Part shown: piece after piece, positions 17,725 through 26,852 of the stretch
Layout of the letters: each line of letters begins with the position of its first letter
Numbering within the stretch: the first letter of the stretch is position 1
NCBI GenBank assembly: GCA_963811905.1
Contig: CAWETK010000007.1
Location: 113,105 to 177,104, forward strand
From: DATFVA01 sp963811905
GTDB lineage: Bacteria > Bacteroidota > Ignavibacteria > Ignavibacteriales > Ignavibacteriaceae
Reading direction: 5' to 3'
Length of the DNA: 64,000 nt
Translations under genes and position numbers: made by a program
Notes under the pieces: model-generated
Databases searched by the model: none
The model's input: only the letters and a program-made list of their open reading frames with translations
Told to the model about the DNA's origin: nothing

Positions 17725-20607
17725 ATGAAATTTAAATTTTTACTTTTTGCACTCATATTTATCTGCGCTGAGATTTTTCCGCAGATTGTTGTAACCATTC
17801 CTGAAACCCCGACTGAAAATGACAGCATAACTGTGTATTTCGATGCAACTCAGCCGGGGGCTGAGCAGCTGCTTGATTACACAGGTACTGTCTATGCACA
17901 TACGGGGGTAACCACTAACCTTGGCATCTGGCGGTATGTAATCGGTGACTGGGGAAATAATTCTAATCAGCCCGCATTGACAAAAGACAGTCCAAACCAT
18001 TACCATCTTACTATCGGATATCCAAGGCAGTTCTACAATATTACAGATCCGGCTGAGAAGATACAGGCATTAGACTTTGTTTTCAGAAGTTCCGATGCTA
18101 CGAAACAGACTGATCCCGATATTTTTATTAATATTTATGAAGCCGGTCTAAACCTAGTTATTAACACTCCTGAAGTTAATCTAAATTACGGGGATCCGCT
18201 TCGTTCTCCTGTTTTTTGCAATCAAAATGATACTGTAGATATTTCTATAAGCACTATCGAGATCGGGACAATAACCTCATCAATCACGCTTTACATTAAC
18301 GGTATACTTAAAGCAGTATCTCCCTCAAATACTTTATTTTACAGGTTTATGGCTTCCAACTTTGAAGCAGGAGCAAAAATCGTAACTGCTATAGCAATTG
18401 ATACTTCCGATATAACCGATACTGTATCATTTGCTATTATGATAAATCCCCAGGTAACTGATCTTCCACTTCCGGCAGGGAATGTCCACGGGATAAATTA
18501 TACAAGCACGACAAGTGTAACTCTGGCTTTATATGCACCCTATAAGGATTTTGTGTATGTGATCGGGGATTTTAACGACTGGAAGGCGGACTCATCTTAT
18601 TTTATGTACCGGGATGAAGTTACGCCTGATAGTGTTATCTGGTGGTATACAATAAATAACCTTAACCCAGGGGAAGAATACGCTTTTCAATATCTTGTTG
18701 ACGGGGATATAAGGATAGGCGATCCTTACACAGAGAAAGTTCTTGATCCGAACAACGATCCATACATATCAGATACAACTTATCCTGATTTGAAACCATA
18801 TCCTTATGGGAAAACCTCAGAAATTGTTTCGGTTTTACAGACGGATCAGCCTCCATTCCAATGGCAAAACACAAATTTTCAGCGCCCCGCAAAATCTGAC
18901 CTTGTCATTTATGAATTATTAATCAGAGACTTTATATCGACTCACAATTATCAAACTTTAAAAGATACACTGGGTTACCTGAAAAGACTGGGAATTAATG
19001 CTGTTGAACTAATGCCTGTAATGGAATTTGAGGGGAACGAAAGCTGGGGGTACAACCCAAGTTTTCAGCACGCTCTTGATAAATATTACGGTACTAAAAA
19101 TGACTTCAAGAGTTTTGTTGATGAAGCCCATTCTATGGGGATTGCGGTAATTCTTGATATTGTTTTAAATCATTCCTATGGTCAATGCCCTCTTGTCCGG
19201 TTATATTTTGATGAGGCTAACGGCAGACCAGCGCCTGATAATCCCTGGTTTAATGTTGTCTCACCGAACCCCGTTTTTTCTTTCGGCTATGATTTCAATC
19301 ATGAGAGCAGCGCTACAAAATATTATGTGGATAGGATTAATAAATACTGGCTTACTGAGTATCATATCGACGGGTACAGGTTTGATTTCACGAAAGGGTT
19401 TACGAATACACCGGGTGATGGAGGAAATTATGATCCTGCAAGAATCGCAATTCTTGAAAGAATGTCAGATAAGATATGGGAGACAGATCCCGGCGCCTAT
19501 GTAATACTCGAGCATTTCACAGCCAACCAGGAGGAAAAAGAGCTGTCAAACTATGGTATGATGCTCTGGGGAAATCATAATTGCAATTATAACCAGGCTA
19601 CGATGGGTTATCCTTCGGGTCCTTGCGGTACCTGGGATTTCTCGTGGATATCCTACTTAGTAAGAGGCTGGAGCCATCCATACCTGGTTGGATATATGGA
19701 AAGTCACGATGAAGAACGGCTTATGTATAAAAACCTTCAATACGGGAATTCCTCCGGTAGTTATAAAATCAAGAACTTTTATACAGCGATTCAAAGGATT
19801 AAGGAGGCCGCAGCATTCTTCTTCACTGTTCCGGGTCCTAAAATGGTCTGGCAGTTTGGTGAGCTTGGTTATGATATTTCAATTGACGACCCGTGCAGAG
19901 TATGCAACAAACCTATACTATGGGATTATTATGATGATCCTGCAAGGTTAAAACTTTACAAAGTTTTTAAGACCCTGATTAATCTGAAAATAGATTACCC
20001 TGCTTTCAAAAGCAATAACTATACAATAGACGCCGGCGGAAATTTCAAGAGGATAAATATCTATCATTCAACAATGGATGTGGTTGTGCTGGGTAATTTT
20101 GATGTGGTTCCGGGAACAGCCGATCCATTTTTCAGCAGGACAGGTAAATGGTATGATTATTTCAGCGGAGATAGTCTGGTTGTTACGAATACCCACGATA
20201 ATATTTATCTGATGCCGGGAGAATTTCATATATATACGACGGTAAGACTCCCAAAGCCCGAAGATGATATACTTAATGATATCAGGAAAGATGATAACCT
20301 GGTGGTGAAAGAATTTGACCTCGAACAAAATTTTCCCAATCCATTTAATCCATCAACAGAGATCCGGTACGATGTAAAAGAAAGTTCACATATAATATTA
20401 AAGATTTATGATGTGCTTGGGAGAGAAATCAAAACACTTGTAAACAGTGATGTTAATACAGGACAGTATACTGCGACCTGGAATGGGGAGAATAACGCCG
20501 GACAGAAAGTAAGCAGCGGAATTTATCTATACAGGATAGAAGCGCTTCCCGGTGCCGGACATACGGAAAAGTTTATCAAGTCAAGGAAAATGCTTCTAAT
20601 CAAGTAA
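17725..20607 (+). CDS. Secreted GH13 alpha-amylase family enzyme with type IX sorting tail
   Basis: A 960-residue protein: signal peptide (1-18), beta-rich N-terminal domains (20-250), a CBM48/E-set-like domain (about 255-350, with Y-V-I-G-D-F-N-D-W), a GH13 barrel (about 385-750) and a C-terminal type IX sorting domain (about 868-960, with N-F-P-N-P-F-N-P-S-T). The GH13 catalytic residues are Asp554 in Y-R-F-D-F, Glu596 in V-I-L-E-H-F and Asp662 in E-S-H-D-E-E-R; region I reads I-L-D-I-V-L-N-H. It should hydrolyse alpha-glucans outside the cell. A 118-residue spacer-free neighbour, another type IX cargo gene, follows after 44 bases. Confidence 0.93.
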   Translation: MKFKFLLFALIFICAEIFPQIVVTIPETPTENDSITVYFDATQPGAEQLLDYTGTVYAHTGVTTNLGIWRYVIGDWGNNSNQPALTKDSPNHYHLTIGYPRQFYNITDPAEKIQALDFVFRSSDATKQTDPDIFINIYEAGLNLVINTPEVNLNYGDPLRSPVFCNQNDTVDISISTIEIGTITSSITLYINGILKAVSPSNTLFYRFMASNFEAGAKIVTAIAIDTSDITDTVSFAIMINPQVTDLPLPAGNVHGINYTSTTSVTLALYAPYKDFVYVIGDFNDWKADSSYFMYRDEVTPDSVIWWYTINNLNPGEEYAFQYLVDGDIRIGDPYTEKVLDPNNDPYISDTTYPDLKPYPYGKTSEIVSVLQTDQPPFQWQNTNFQRPAKSDLVIYELLIRDFISTHNYQTLKDTLGYLKRLGINAVELMPVMEFEGNESWGYNPSFQHALDKYYGTKNDFKSFVDEAHSMGIAVILDIVLNHSYGQCPLVRLYFDEANGRPAPDNPWFNVVSPNPVFSFGYDFNHESSATKYYVDRINKYWLTEYHIDGYRFDFTKGFTNTPGDGGNYDPARIAILERMSDKIWETDPGAYVILEHFTANQEEKELSNYGMMLWGNHNCNYNQATMGYPSGPCGTWDFSWISYLVRGWSHPYLVGYMESHDEERLMYKNLQYGNSSGSYKIKNFYTAIQRIKEAAAFFFTVPGPKMVWQFGELGYDISIDDPCRVCNKPILWDYYDDPARLKLYKVFKTLINLKIDYPAFKSNNYTIDAGGNFKRINIYHSTMDVVVLGNFDVVPGTADPFFSRTGKWYDYFSGDSLVVTNTHDNIYLMPGEFHIYTTVRLPKPEDDILNDIRKDDNLVVKEFDLEQNFPNPFNPSTEIRYDVKESSHIILKIYDVLGREIKTLVNSDVNTGQYTATWNGENNAGQKVSSGIYLYRIEALPGAGHTEKFIKSRKMLLIK

Positions 20608-20651
20608 TTCTGATGACATTAACTCAAATCATCATCTAATCCGGAGTAAAA

Positions 20652-22445
20652 ATGAAAAAATATCTACTTATCTTTTTAATCAGTTCAGGAATTGCTTTCG
20701 CACAATACACGACACCAAACACAGGCGTTGTATGGAATGCTGACAGCCTTGTAGTTCATTCAGGAGGAGTGCTGACAGGAAGTTTTCCTGCATATGTATT
20801 AAATAATAAAATATATGTATCGGAAAATGATGAAGTAAATATTCCGGCAGGATCAATCATAAGCTGTGATGTTTCAACGGCGGGCTTTGAAGTCAATGGA
20901 ATATTTACAACAGAGGGAACCGAAACCGATTCAGTTTACTTCACATCCTCCTTACAGGATTCCACAGGAGCATATGACGGGATCTTATATAATGCATTGT
21001 CGGGCAATTCAGGAATGATCCAATTTACAAAGATAGAATATGCTTCCTACGGTGTGAGGTGTATTGATGCGAATCCTTCAATTATAAATACTTATTTATT
21101 TAAATGCGATAGAGGAATTCAGTTAAGCGGTTCAGATGCAGTGATATTGAATAATAAAATTGAAAGAAGTTACGAATACGGAATTTTAATTAATCTCGGG
21201 TCAAATCCTGATATAGAAAATAATATTATTGCGAAAAATAATACGCAAAACACATCTGCCAAGAACCAGGTAAGTATAGGTCTGCAGGGAAATAATTCTC
21301 CCATCATAAAAAACAACGAGATTTATGGCGGAGCAAGTCAGGTTACAGGAGGGATCAGTCTGTGGGTCAGCGGTTCCACCAGCTTTTCGAATATGGTTTG
21401 TGAAGGAAATACTATCCACGATAACAGTTACGGAATTACACTTTACAGCACCTCGGATGGTATTATCAATGCTGTCATAAAAGATAATGAGATATACAAT
21501 AATAATCTGAATCCGAATGCTTTGATTTCAGGGAGCGGTATAAACGTTAACGGGAGTTCTTTTAACACACCGGTAATCACCGGAAATTACATATACGGGA
21601 ACTGGTGGGGGATAACTATTCAGAACGGTACAACAGTTCAGGCTGGTCCGAATCCTAATATCGGGAACATAGAAAATGCGGATACAACCGATGACGGATT
21701 AAACATTATTAAAAATAATATCCAGGGCAGCGACGTTTATGACCTTTACAATAACTGCACGAATGATATTATGGCTCAGAATAATGATTGGGGAGTTTAT
21801 GATTCCACCCTGATAGAGGACCATGTTTTCCATAAGGTTGATGATCCAGCTCATGGACTGGTAGTGTTTATGCCTTTTTCACCGGCTTTACCTGTTGAAT
21901 TAGTTGATTTTACTGCAAATCTGAATGGGAACCTGGTTCAATTGAATTGGACAACAGGAACAGAAACTAATAATAAAGGTTTTGCTGTAGAGAGAAAGAA
22001 GGGTAATCAGTGGCCTGTTATAGGCTTTTTAGAGGGGAGGGGCAACTCCACAGAGCCAGTTAATTATTCGTTCAGCGACCGGTTGAGTACTCGAGGAATT
22101 TACTGCTACAGGCTGCGTCAAATTGACTTTAACGGAACAACAGAGACCAGTAAAGTCTTAACAATAGAATATAAGCCTGTAAACGCCTTCAGCCTGGAAC
22201 AGAACTTCCCAAATCCATTTAATCCGTCAACTGTTATTAATTACAGAGTACCTGACGATGGTTTCGTACGATTAAGTATATTCAATGCGCTTGGCGAAAA
22301 AGTTGGAAATATTGTAAATGAAGTTAAACCAGCCGGAAGTTACAGCATTAAATTTGACGGGGCTGCATTGCCGAGCGGTATTTATATATACCGGCTTGAG
22401 ATGAACGGCAGTTCGCTGACGAGGAAGATGCTCCTCCTAAAATAA
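20652..22445 (+). CDS. Secreted right-handed parallel beta-helix protein with type IX sorting tail
   Basis: The 597-residue protein has a signal peptide (1-17), a long region (about 90-410) of repeated N-x-I-x-x-N and G-I-x-L turns typical of right-handed beta-helix proteins of the pectate-lyase/NosD type, a linker domain with P-V-E-L-V-D-F-T-A (about 415-510) and a C-terminal sorting domain with N-F-P-N-P-F-N-P-S-T. Such helices act as polysaccharide lyases, adhesins or scaffolds; no catalytic residues can be named. It sits directly behind the GH13 gene, suggesting joint work on extracellular polymers. Confidence 0.83.
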   Translation: MKKYLLIFLISSGIAFAQYTTPNTGVVWNADSLVVHSGGVLTGSFPAYVLNNKIYVSENDEVNIPAGSIISCDVSTAGFEVNGIFTTEGTETDSVYFTSSLQDSTGAYDGILYNALSGNSGMIQFTKIEYASYGVRCIDANPSIINTYLFKCDRGIQLSGSDAVILNNKIERSYEYGILINLGSNPDIENNIIAKNNTQNTSAKNQVSIGLQGNNSPIIKNNEIYGGASQVTGGISLWVSGSTSFSNMVCEGNTIHDNSYGITLYSTSDGIINAVIKDNEIYNNNLNPNALISGSGINVNGSSFNTPVITGNYIYGNWWGITIQNGTTVQAGPNPNIGNIENADTTDDGLNIIKNNIQGSDVYDLYNNCTNDIMAQNNDWGVYDSTLIEDHVFHKVDDPAHGLVVFMPFSPALPVELVDFTANLNGNLVQLNWTTGTETNNKGFAVERKKGNQWPVIGFLEGRGNSTEPVNYSFSDRLSTRGIYCYRLRQIDFNGTTETSKVLTIEYKPVNAFSLEQNFPNPFNPSTVINYRVPDDGFVRLSIFNALGEKVGNIVNEVKPAGSYSIKFDGAALPSGIYIYRLEMNGSSLTRKMLLLK

Positions 22446-22473
22446 ATCGACTGAATTCCTTAATAATTTATCT

Positions 22474-22510
22474 AAACAAAAAGGCAGAGGGTATCTGCCT
22501 TTTTGTTTTT
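22474..22510. terminator. Bidirectional intrinsic terminator
   Basis: AAACAAAAAGGCAGA (22474-22488) pairs perfectly with TCTGCCTTTTTGTTT (22494-22508) around a 5-base loop. It ends the beta-helix gene transcript and, on the other strand, that of the 111-residue gene starting at 22867. Confidence 0.88.
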
Positions 22511-22531
22511 TCAGTTTGGCTGTCCGGAAAT

Positions 22532-22867
22532 TTAGTGTATTAATTTTTTCTCTCTAAGTATTGATTCAACTTCCTCTGAATTTTCAACAGTAAATCCGGA
22601 CTGCACCCATTTGTCTACGTATTTTATTATAAAGATTTTGTTTCTTTTAGGGCGTAAAGAATCAAAAGGATACCACGTTCTAAAATTTCCTGTACCCTGA
22701 ATTCTATATTTCCCTGAGAAAAGTGTCGGCTTATGAACCCCGATATTTTTTATATCCCGGAAAAGAATTGTCTTAGAAGTTAAAGAAGGGAAGTAATATT
22801 TAAGCAGGATGATCGAATCATCATATAGTATAATCAGTTTGTCCTGGTAAAGTATATCCTTTTTCAT
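22532..22867 (-). CDS. Small PH-like domain protein of unknown function
   Basis: A 111-residue soluble protein without signal peptide. It reads as a run of beta strands (K-L-I-I-L-Y-D-D-S-I-I-L-L-K-Y-Y-F-P, T-I-L-F-R-D-I-K-N-I-G-V, K-I-F-I-I-K-Y) with a closing helix rich in charged residues (E-E-V-E-S-I-L-R-E-K). That order, including the F-R-D-I-K-x-I segment, resembles bacterial PH (bPH) domains, but I do not recognise the family. It is a single gene between a terminator and the lipoprotein gene upstream. Confidence 0.55.
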   Translation of the reverse strand: MKKDILYQDKLIILYDDSIILLKYYFPSLTSKTILFRDIKNIGVHKPTLFSGKYRIQGTGNFRTWYPFDSLRPKRNKIFIIKYVDKWVQSGFTVENSEEVESILREKKLIH

Positions 22868-22932
22868 AAAAAAAATAATTTATACGAGATTGATAACATA
22901 TAGAAGCTTTTCATCTGTATAAGTGTAAATAT

Positions 22933-23973
22933 CTATGGAATAAATTCGAGTATATTAGTATTTGAAATAAGTTCCTTCTTTGAACCTTTTTCCCCACGGG
23001 ATTCCAGGTTAAATGCCAGCGAGACGGAGGTGCTTAGTTTAGTTTTCTGAACCAGGCCCCTGGTAACATTGAAATAAATCTTTCCGCCTCCGGTAGTTAC
23101 AGGATCTTTAAACTCATAATTAATACCTCTATCACTGAGTTTCTTTTCACCTGTGAACTTTGTTTGTAAACCAGCATCAATATCTGCAATCAAATCATCG
23201 TCCAGTTTTTCAATACCTGTAATCTTAAAAACGGATGTATTGTGGGCCTGGAACACCATCAACTGAGTTACAGGCTGTTCAACCTTCCAGGAGGAATCTG
23301 CCGCCATTTTTTCACGAGGGAGTTTTCTGAACACCTGGCTAATCATAGGTTTAATAACTCCATCAGCAATATTATTTTTCAGAGTAGCTTTTTCTTCGCT
23401 TTTAAGTGAGTCAGCATATCCTTTTATGTCAAGTAGTTTATTAACTATACCATCCGTACGGAAAACATCAAGAAGTTCACCGATCTTTGTTACCCTGATA
23501 TCGAAGGGGTGCTGAACAAGTGATTCATACTGTGCATATTTAATTATCTCAGCAGAATCCTTAGTAACTCCCGATTGATAATGTACAGGTTCAGCACCGT
23601 AAGTACCGTCTATCTTGATTGACGTAATGACTGTCTCCATTTCTATTGTGCTGTCTGCATCTACAGAAGTAGGAGTAAATTTAAGATTATAAATCATTGT
23701 CTGATCGGCACCCTGTGACATCGTAGTATCTTTTGAAGTAATAGTTTGTTCATCTTTTGACATTACAGTCAGCCTGAATTTGTAGGTATTGCCTTTTTCA
23801 AGCTTATACCTGAGATAAAATGACTGGCCGGGATTCTCAACCGGTTTTGCTTTTATATCAGTGGTATCAAAAGAAAACTGATCCTTTTGTTCTTCAGGTT
23901 TTTGTTCCCCGGATTTTCCTCCGCATCCGTATATTAATAAACCTGTTAAAATGATCAAGATTAGTTTTTTCAT
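22933..23973 (-). CDS. Lipoprotein, DUF6263-like
   Basis: A 346-residue lipoprotein: signal peptide with lipobox L-I-Y-G-Cys17, then a Lys/Glu/Gln-rich linker and beta-rich body. The opening Y-K-L-E-K-G-N-T-Y-K-F-R-L-T-V and the central R-K-L-P-R-E-K-M-A-A-D-S-S-W segment resemble the DUF6263 family common in Bacteroidota, whose function is unknown. It follows the NamZ-like gene by 10 bases on the same strand, so the two probably share a transcript and may both act on the envelope. Confidence 0.65.
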   Translation of the reverse strand: MKKLILIILTGLLIYGCGGKSGEQKPEEQKDQFSFDTTDIKAKPVENPGQSFYLRYKLEKGNTYKFRLTVMSKDEQTITSKDTTMSQGADQTMIYNLKFTPTSVDADSTIEMETVITSIKIDGTYGAEPVHYQSGVTKDSAEIIKYAQYESLVQHPFDIRVTKIGELLDVFRTDGIVNKLLDIKGYADSLKSEEKATLKNNIADGVIKPMISQVFRKLPREKMAADSSWKVEQPVTQLMVFQAHNTSVFKITGIEKLDDDLIADIDAGLQTKFTGEKKLSDRGINYEFKDPVTTGGGKIYFNVTRGLVQKTKLSTSVSLAFNLESRGEKGSKKELISNTNILEFIP

Positions 23974-23983
23974 TCTCTTTCCT

Positions 23984-25240
23984 TTAATAAAGTAAATATT
24001 GATTTCTTTTTCCTAAAAAATTCGTTAATCCGGGCTTCCAGGACTCTATAATAGCCTCGGGGGTTCTATTCTGCATCAGCATTTCCCTGAGCGACTTATC
24101 TCCTGCCAGCTTATCAAAAAATGCAGGCTCAAATTTAAACTTTTCGGGATAAAGTTTATGCAGGACAAATAAAAGACGAATTCCAAAATCAACAGGTTTG
24201 AATTCATCGGAATTTTCCACCTTCAATTGGATTCCGGAACAGCGAGTATTTTCATATTTGGGTCGATCAGCTTTTCCAGGCAGCTTAACGGGTATGAAAT
24301 GGGCCGGTTTTATTGATAGTCCCGGATGTCCTAATGAATCGAGTTCAATTATCAATTCTTCCGGGTTAATGAAGGGGGCACCAATTTCTTTAAAAGGCTG
24401 TTCTGTTCCACGGCCTTCTGAAACATTTGTTCCTTCCAGCAGCGCCATCCCGGGGTAGATCAAAGCAGTTTCGGCATCGGGAATATTAGGAGAAGGGCTT
24501 ACCCACTGCAATTCATGATCACCAATAGAACTCTGACGGTTCCAGCCAGACATTTTAATTACTCTGAGAGAAATGCTATCGGCTTCAATCCAGTTTTCAC
24601 CGGCAAATAATTTTGCAAGTTCGCCGGCAGTCATCCCATAGACAATAGGAAGGGGAGCTATTCCGATAAAACTTTTCATATCAGAATTTAAAACAGGGCC
24701 TTCCACCTTACTTCCTCCAACAGGATCAGGTCTATCCAGGACAATCACCGGAATCCTGTTTTCAGCAGCAGCCTGCATTACATAGAACAAAGTTGTTATA
24801 TAGGTGTAAAACCTTGTCCCGGTATCCTGTAAATCATAAATGATCAGATCGATATCTTTAAGCATTTCAGGAGACGGTTTTCTATTTCTGCCATAAAGAG
24901 AATAAACGGGAAGATCTTTTTCTGTTGAATCTGAAAAATTTTCCCCGGCAGAAAGGTTAACGTTAAACCCATGCTCAGGAGCAAAAACAGCTTTTATTTT
25001 TATTCCATCTATTTTACTGAGGGTATCGATGAGAGTGACACCATTTGACAATATGCTTGCCCTGTTGGCAACTATTCCAAGTCTTTTATTTTTTATCAGC
25101 GATAAATTTTCGCTTATCAAATTATCAGAGCCCAAAAGCAATCCGGCATCAACATCTGCATCATCTACGGGCTTCCGGTTTTCGCAAGCCTGGAGTGAGA
25201 TCAGCAGCAAGATGAATAAAGATAATTTCAGTTTTTCCAT
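23984..25240 (-). CDS. DUF1343 family lipoprotein, probable exo-beta-N-acetylmuramidase (NamZ-like)
   Basis: A 418-residue protein with lipobox L-Q-A-Cys near residue 19. The body has the DUF1343 hallmarks: R-L-G-I-V-A-N-R-A-S near 55, A-V-F-A-P-E-H-G-F near 90, P-V-Y-S-L-Y-G near 117, Y-D-L-Q-D-T-G-T-R-F-Y-T-Y near 139 and D-R-P-D-P-V-G-G near 170. Characterised members (NamZ) cut single N-acetylmuramic acid from peptidoglycan fragments, feeding cell-wall recycling. I place the start at ATG 25240 rather than TTG 25246; the ndk terminator ends only a few bases upstream. Confidence 0.88.
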   Translation of the reverse strand: MEKLKLSLFILLLISLQACENRKPVDDADVDAGLLLGSDNLISENLSLIKNKRLGIVANRASILSNGVTLIDTLSKIDGIKIKAVFAPEHGFNVNLSAGENFSDSTEKDLPVYSLYGRNRKPSPEMLKDIDLIIYDLQDTGTRFYTYITTLFYVMQAAAENRIPVIVLDRPDPVGGSKVEGPVLNSDMKSFIGIAPLPIVYGMTAGELAKLFAGENWIEADSISLRVIKMSGWNRQSSIGDHELQWVSPSPNIPDAETALIYPGMALLEGTNVSEGRGTEQPFKEIGAPFINPEELIIELDSLGHPGLSIKPAHFIPVKLPGKADRPKYENTRCSGIQLKVENSDEFKPVDFGIRLLFVLHKLYPEKFKFEPAFFDKLAGDKSLREMLMQNRTPEAIIESWKPGLTNFLGKRNQYLLY

Positions 25241-25244
25241 TAAC

Positions 25245-25286
25245 AAAAAGAGGCTGTCTAAAAGCCGAGACTTTTATGACAACCTC
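25245..25286 (-). terminator. Intrinsic terminator downstream of ndk
   Basis: On the minus strand GAGGTTGTC (25286-25278) pairs with GACAGCCTC (25258-25250) with one G-U pair, followed by TTTTTG. The T-run ends within five bases of the ATG of the NamZ-like gene. Confidence 0.75.
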
Positions 25287-25310
25287 CAAGATTTTTATGC
25301 GTTTATAATT

Positions 25311-25742
25311 TTAGTTTTCGTAATTATCCAGCAGTTCATTCCTTGAAAAGAAGTGGAGAATTTCCTTCGCGGCATTTTCATCAGAATCAGAACCGTGAAC
25401 AGCATTTTCTGCTTTATTCGCTGCATATAATTTCCTTATTGTTCCTTCTTCAGCTTCAGCAGGATCTGTTGCCCCGATCAGTTTTCTGAAATCAGCAACA
25501 GCATTCTCTTTTTCGAGTGCAATCGGGATACAGGGTCCTGAAGTCATATAATCTACCAATTCCCTATAAAATCCGCGTTCTTTGTGAACTTCATAGAAAC
25601 CTTCAGCAGAGCTTTTAGATAAATGAAGCATTTTTATAGCTTTTATTTTGAAGCCTGCTTCAGTAATCTTTGTAATTATTTGTCCAACATACTTTTTCTG
25701 AACCGCATCCGGTTTAAGTATTGCCAATGTTCTGTTACTCAA
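25311..25742 (-). CDS. ndk: Nucleoside-diphosphate kinase
   Basis: A 143-residue protein with the family start R-T-L-A-I-L-K-P-D-A-V and the catalytic His116 in N-A-V-H-G-S-D-S, which is phosphorylated during transfer of phosphate from NTPs to NDPs. The length is normal. It sits 24 bases behind sucD on the same strand; NDK and succinyl-CoA synthetase work together on GTP/ATP balance in other bacteria. A strong terminator follows. Confidence 0.97.
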   Translation of the reverse strand: MSNRTLAILKPDAVQKKYVGQIITKITEAGFKIKAIKMLHLSKSSAEGFYEVHKERGFYRELVDYMTSGPCIPIALEKENAVADFRKLIGATDPAEAEEGTIRKLYAANKAENAVHGSDSDENAAKEILHFFSRNELLDNYEN

Positions 25743-25766
25743 ATTTATCTCCTAATTGATATCTTG

Positions 25767-26777
25767 TTATAGTTTATGTTTTCCTGTGCCTTTAACAATC
25801 TTTTTAGTTTTCTTAGAAACTAATCTGGTACTTTTCTTTGAAGCGGATTTAGTCTTTTTGGAAGCTACAGGCACAGTTCTCTTTTTAGGAGTTGTCTTCT
25901 TTGCCGAACCCTGAATAGCTTTCAACATAGTACTTCCTATTTCGGCGGGACTCTCAGCAACTTTAATCCCTGCTTTCTTCATAGCATTTATTTTTTCGAC
26001 TGCAGTACCTTTACCACCCGAGATTATTGCGCCTGCATGGCCCATGCGTCTTCCCGGAGGTGCTGTTCTTCCCGCGATAAAACCAACTACGGGTTTAGAA
26101 ACATTTTTCTTTATGAACGCAGCTGCTTCTTCTTCAGCGGTTCCGCCTATTTCCCCAATCATAACGATACCTTCTGTCTGGGGATCATCATTAAACAATT
26201 TAATTATATCAACAAACCTGGATCCAATAACAGGATCACCGCCGATACCAACGCAGGTAGACTGACCGAGTTTAACGTCTGTCAATTGTTTTACGGCTTC
26301 ATAAGTCAATGTACCGCTGCGGGAGACAACACCGATTGTGCCTTTTTTATGTATAAAGCCCGGCATTATTCCAACTTTAGCCTGACCGGGGGAAATTACT
26401 CCGGGGCAGTTAGGTCCTACCAGTACAACATCTTTATTCTTAATTGCATTATAAACCTTAACCATGTCCCTGGCAGGAATACCTTCAGTTATACAAATTA
26501 TTACTTTAATGCCTGAATTTGCAGCTTCCAGGATAGCGTCGGCAGCAAATGCCGGGGGTACAAAAATAACAGAAGTATTTGCCTTCTGTTCTTTTACTGC
26601 GTCTGCAACAGTGTTATAAACCGATATTCCTTCGAAATCAGTTCCTCCTTTACCGGGCGTAACTCCTGCTACAACTTTTGTCCCATATTCAATCATTTGT
26701 CGGGAATGGAAGGAACCTTCGCCGCCTGTTATTCCCTGAACCACAAGTCTTGTTTTATTATTTACCAGAATACTCAT
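25767..26777 (-). CDS. sucD: Succinyl-CoA synthetase alpha subunit with lysine-rich tail
   Basis: Residues 1-290 are a complete SucD: CoA-binding Rossmann part with V-Q-G-I-T-G-G-E-G-S-F-H, G-P-N-C-P-G (121-126) and the phosphorylated His247 in G-H-A-G-A-I-I-S-G-G. It makes succinate and ATP or GTP from succinyl-CoA in the TCA cycle. Residues 291-336 are an added tail with 16 Lys and 2 Arg in 46 residues, with repeated S/T-K-K and P-K-K, unlike ordinary SucD proteins of about 290 residues. The beta subunit gene is not in the window. Confidence 0.95.
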   Translation of the reverse strand: MSILVNNKTRLVVQGITGGEGSFHSRQMIEYGTKVVAGVTPGKGGTDFEGISVYNTVADAVKEQKANTSVIFVPPAFAADAILEAANSGIKVIICITEGIPARDMVKVYNAIKNKDVVLVGPNCPGVISPGQAKVGIMPGFIHKKGTIGVVSRSGTLTYEAVKQLTDVKLGQSTCVGIGGDPVIGSRFVDIIKLFNDDPQTEGIVMIGEIGGTAEEEAAAFIKKNVSKPVVGFIAGRTAPPGRRMGHAGAIISGGKGTAVEKINAMKKAGIKVAESPAEIGSTMLKAIQGSAKKTTPKKRTVPVASKKTKSASKKSTRLVSKKTKKIVKGTGKHKL

Positions 26778-26852
26778 AAGAATCCCTGTTTATTCTTTTA
26801 AAAGAAATTTTATCTCCAAAGATAAAAAAAAGAGAGGATAATTCCTTAACTA

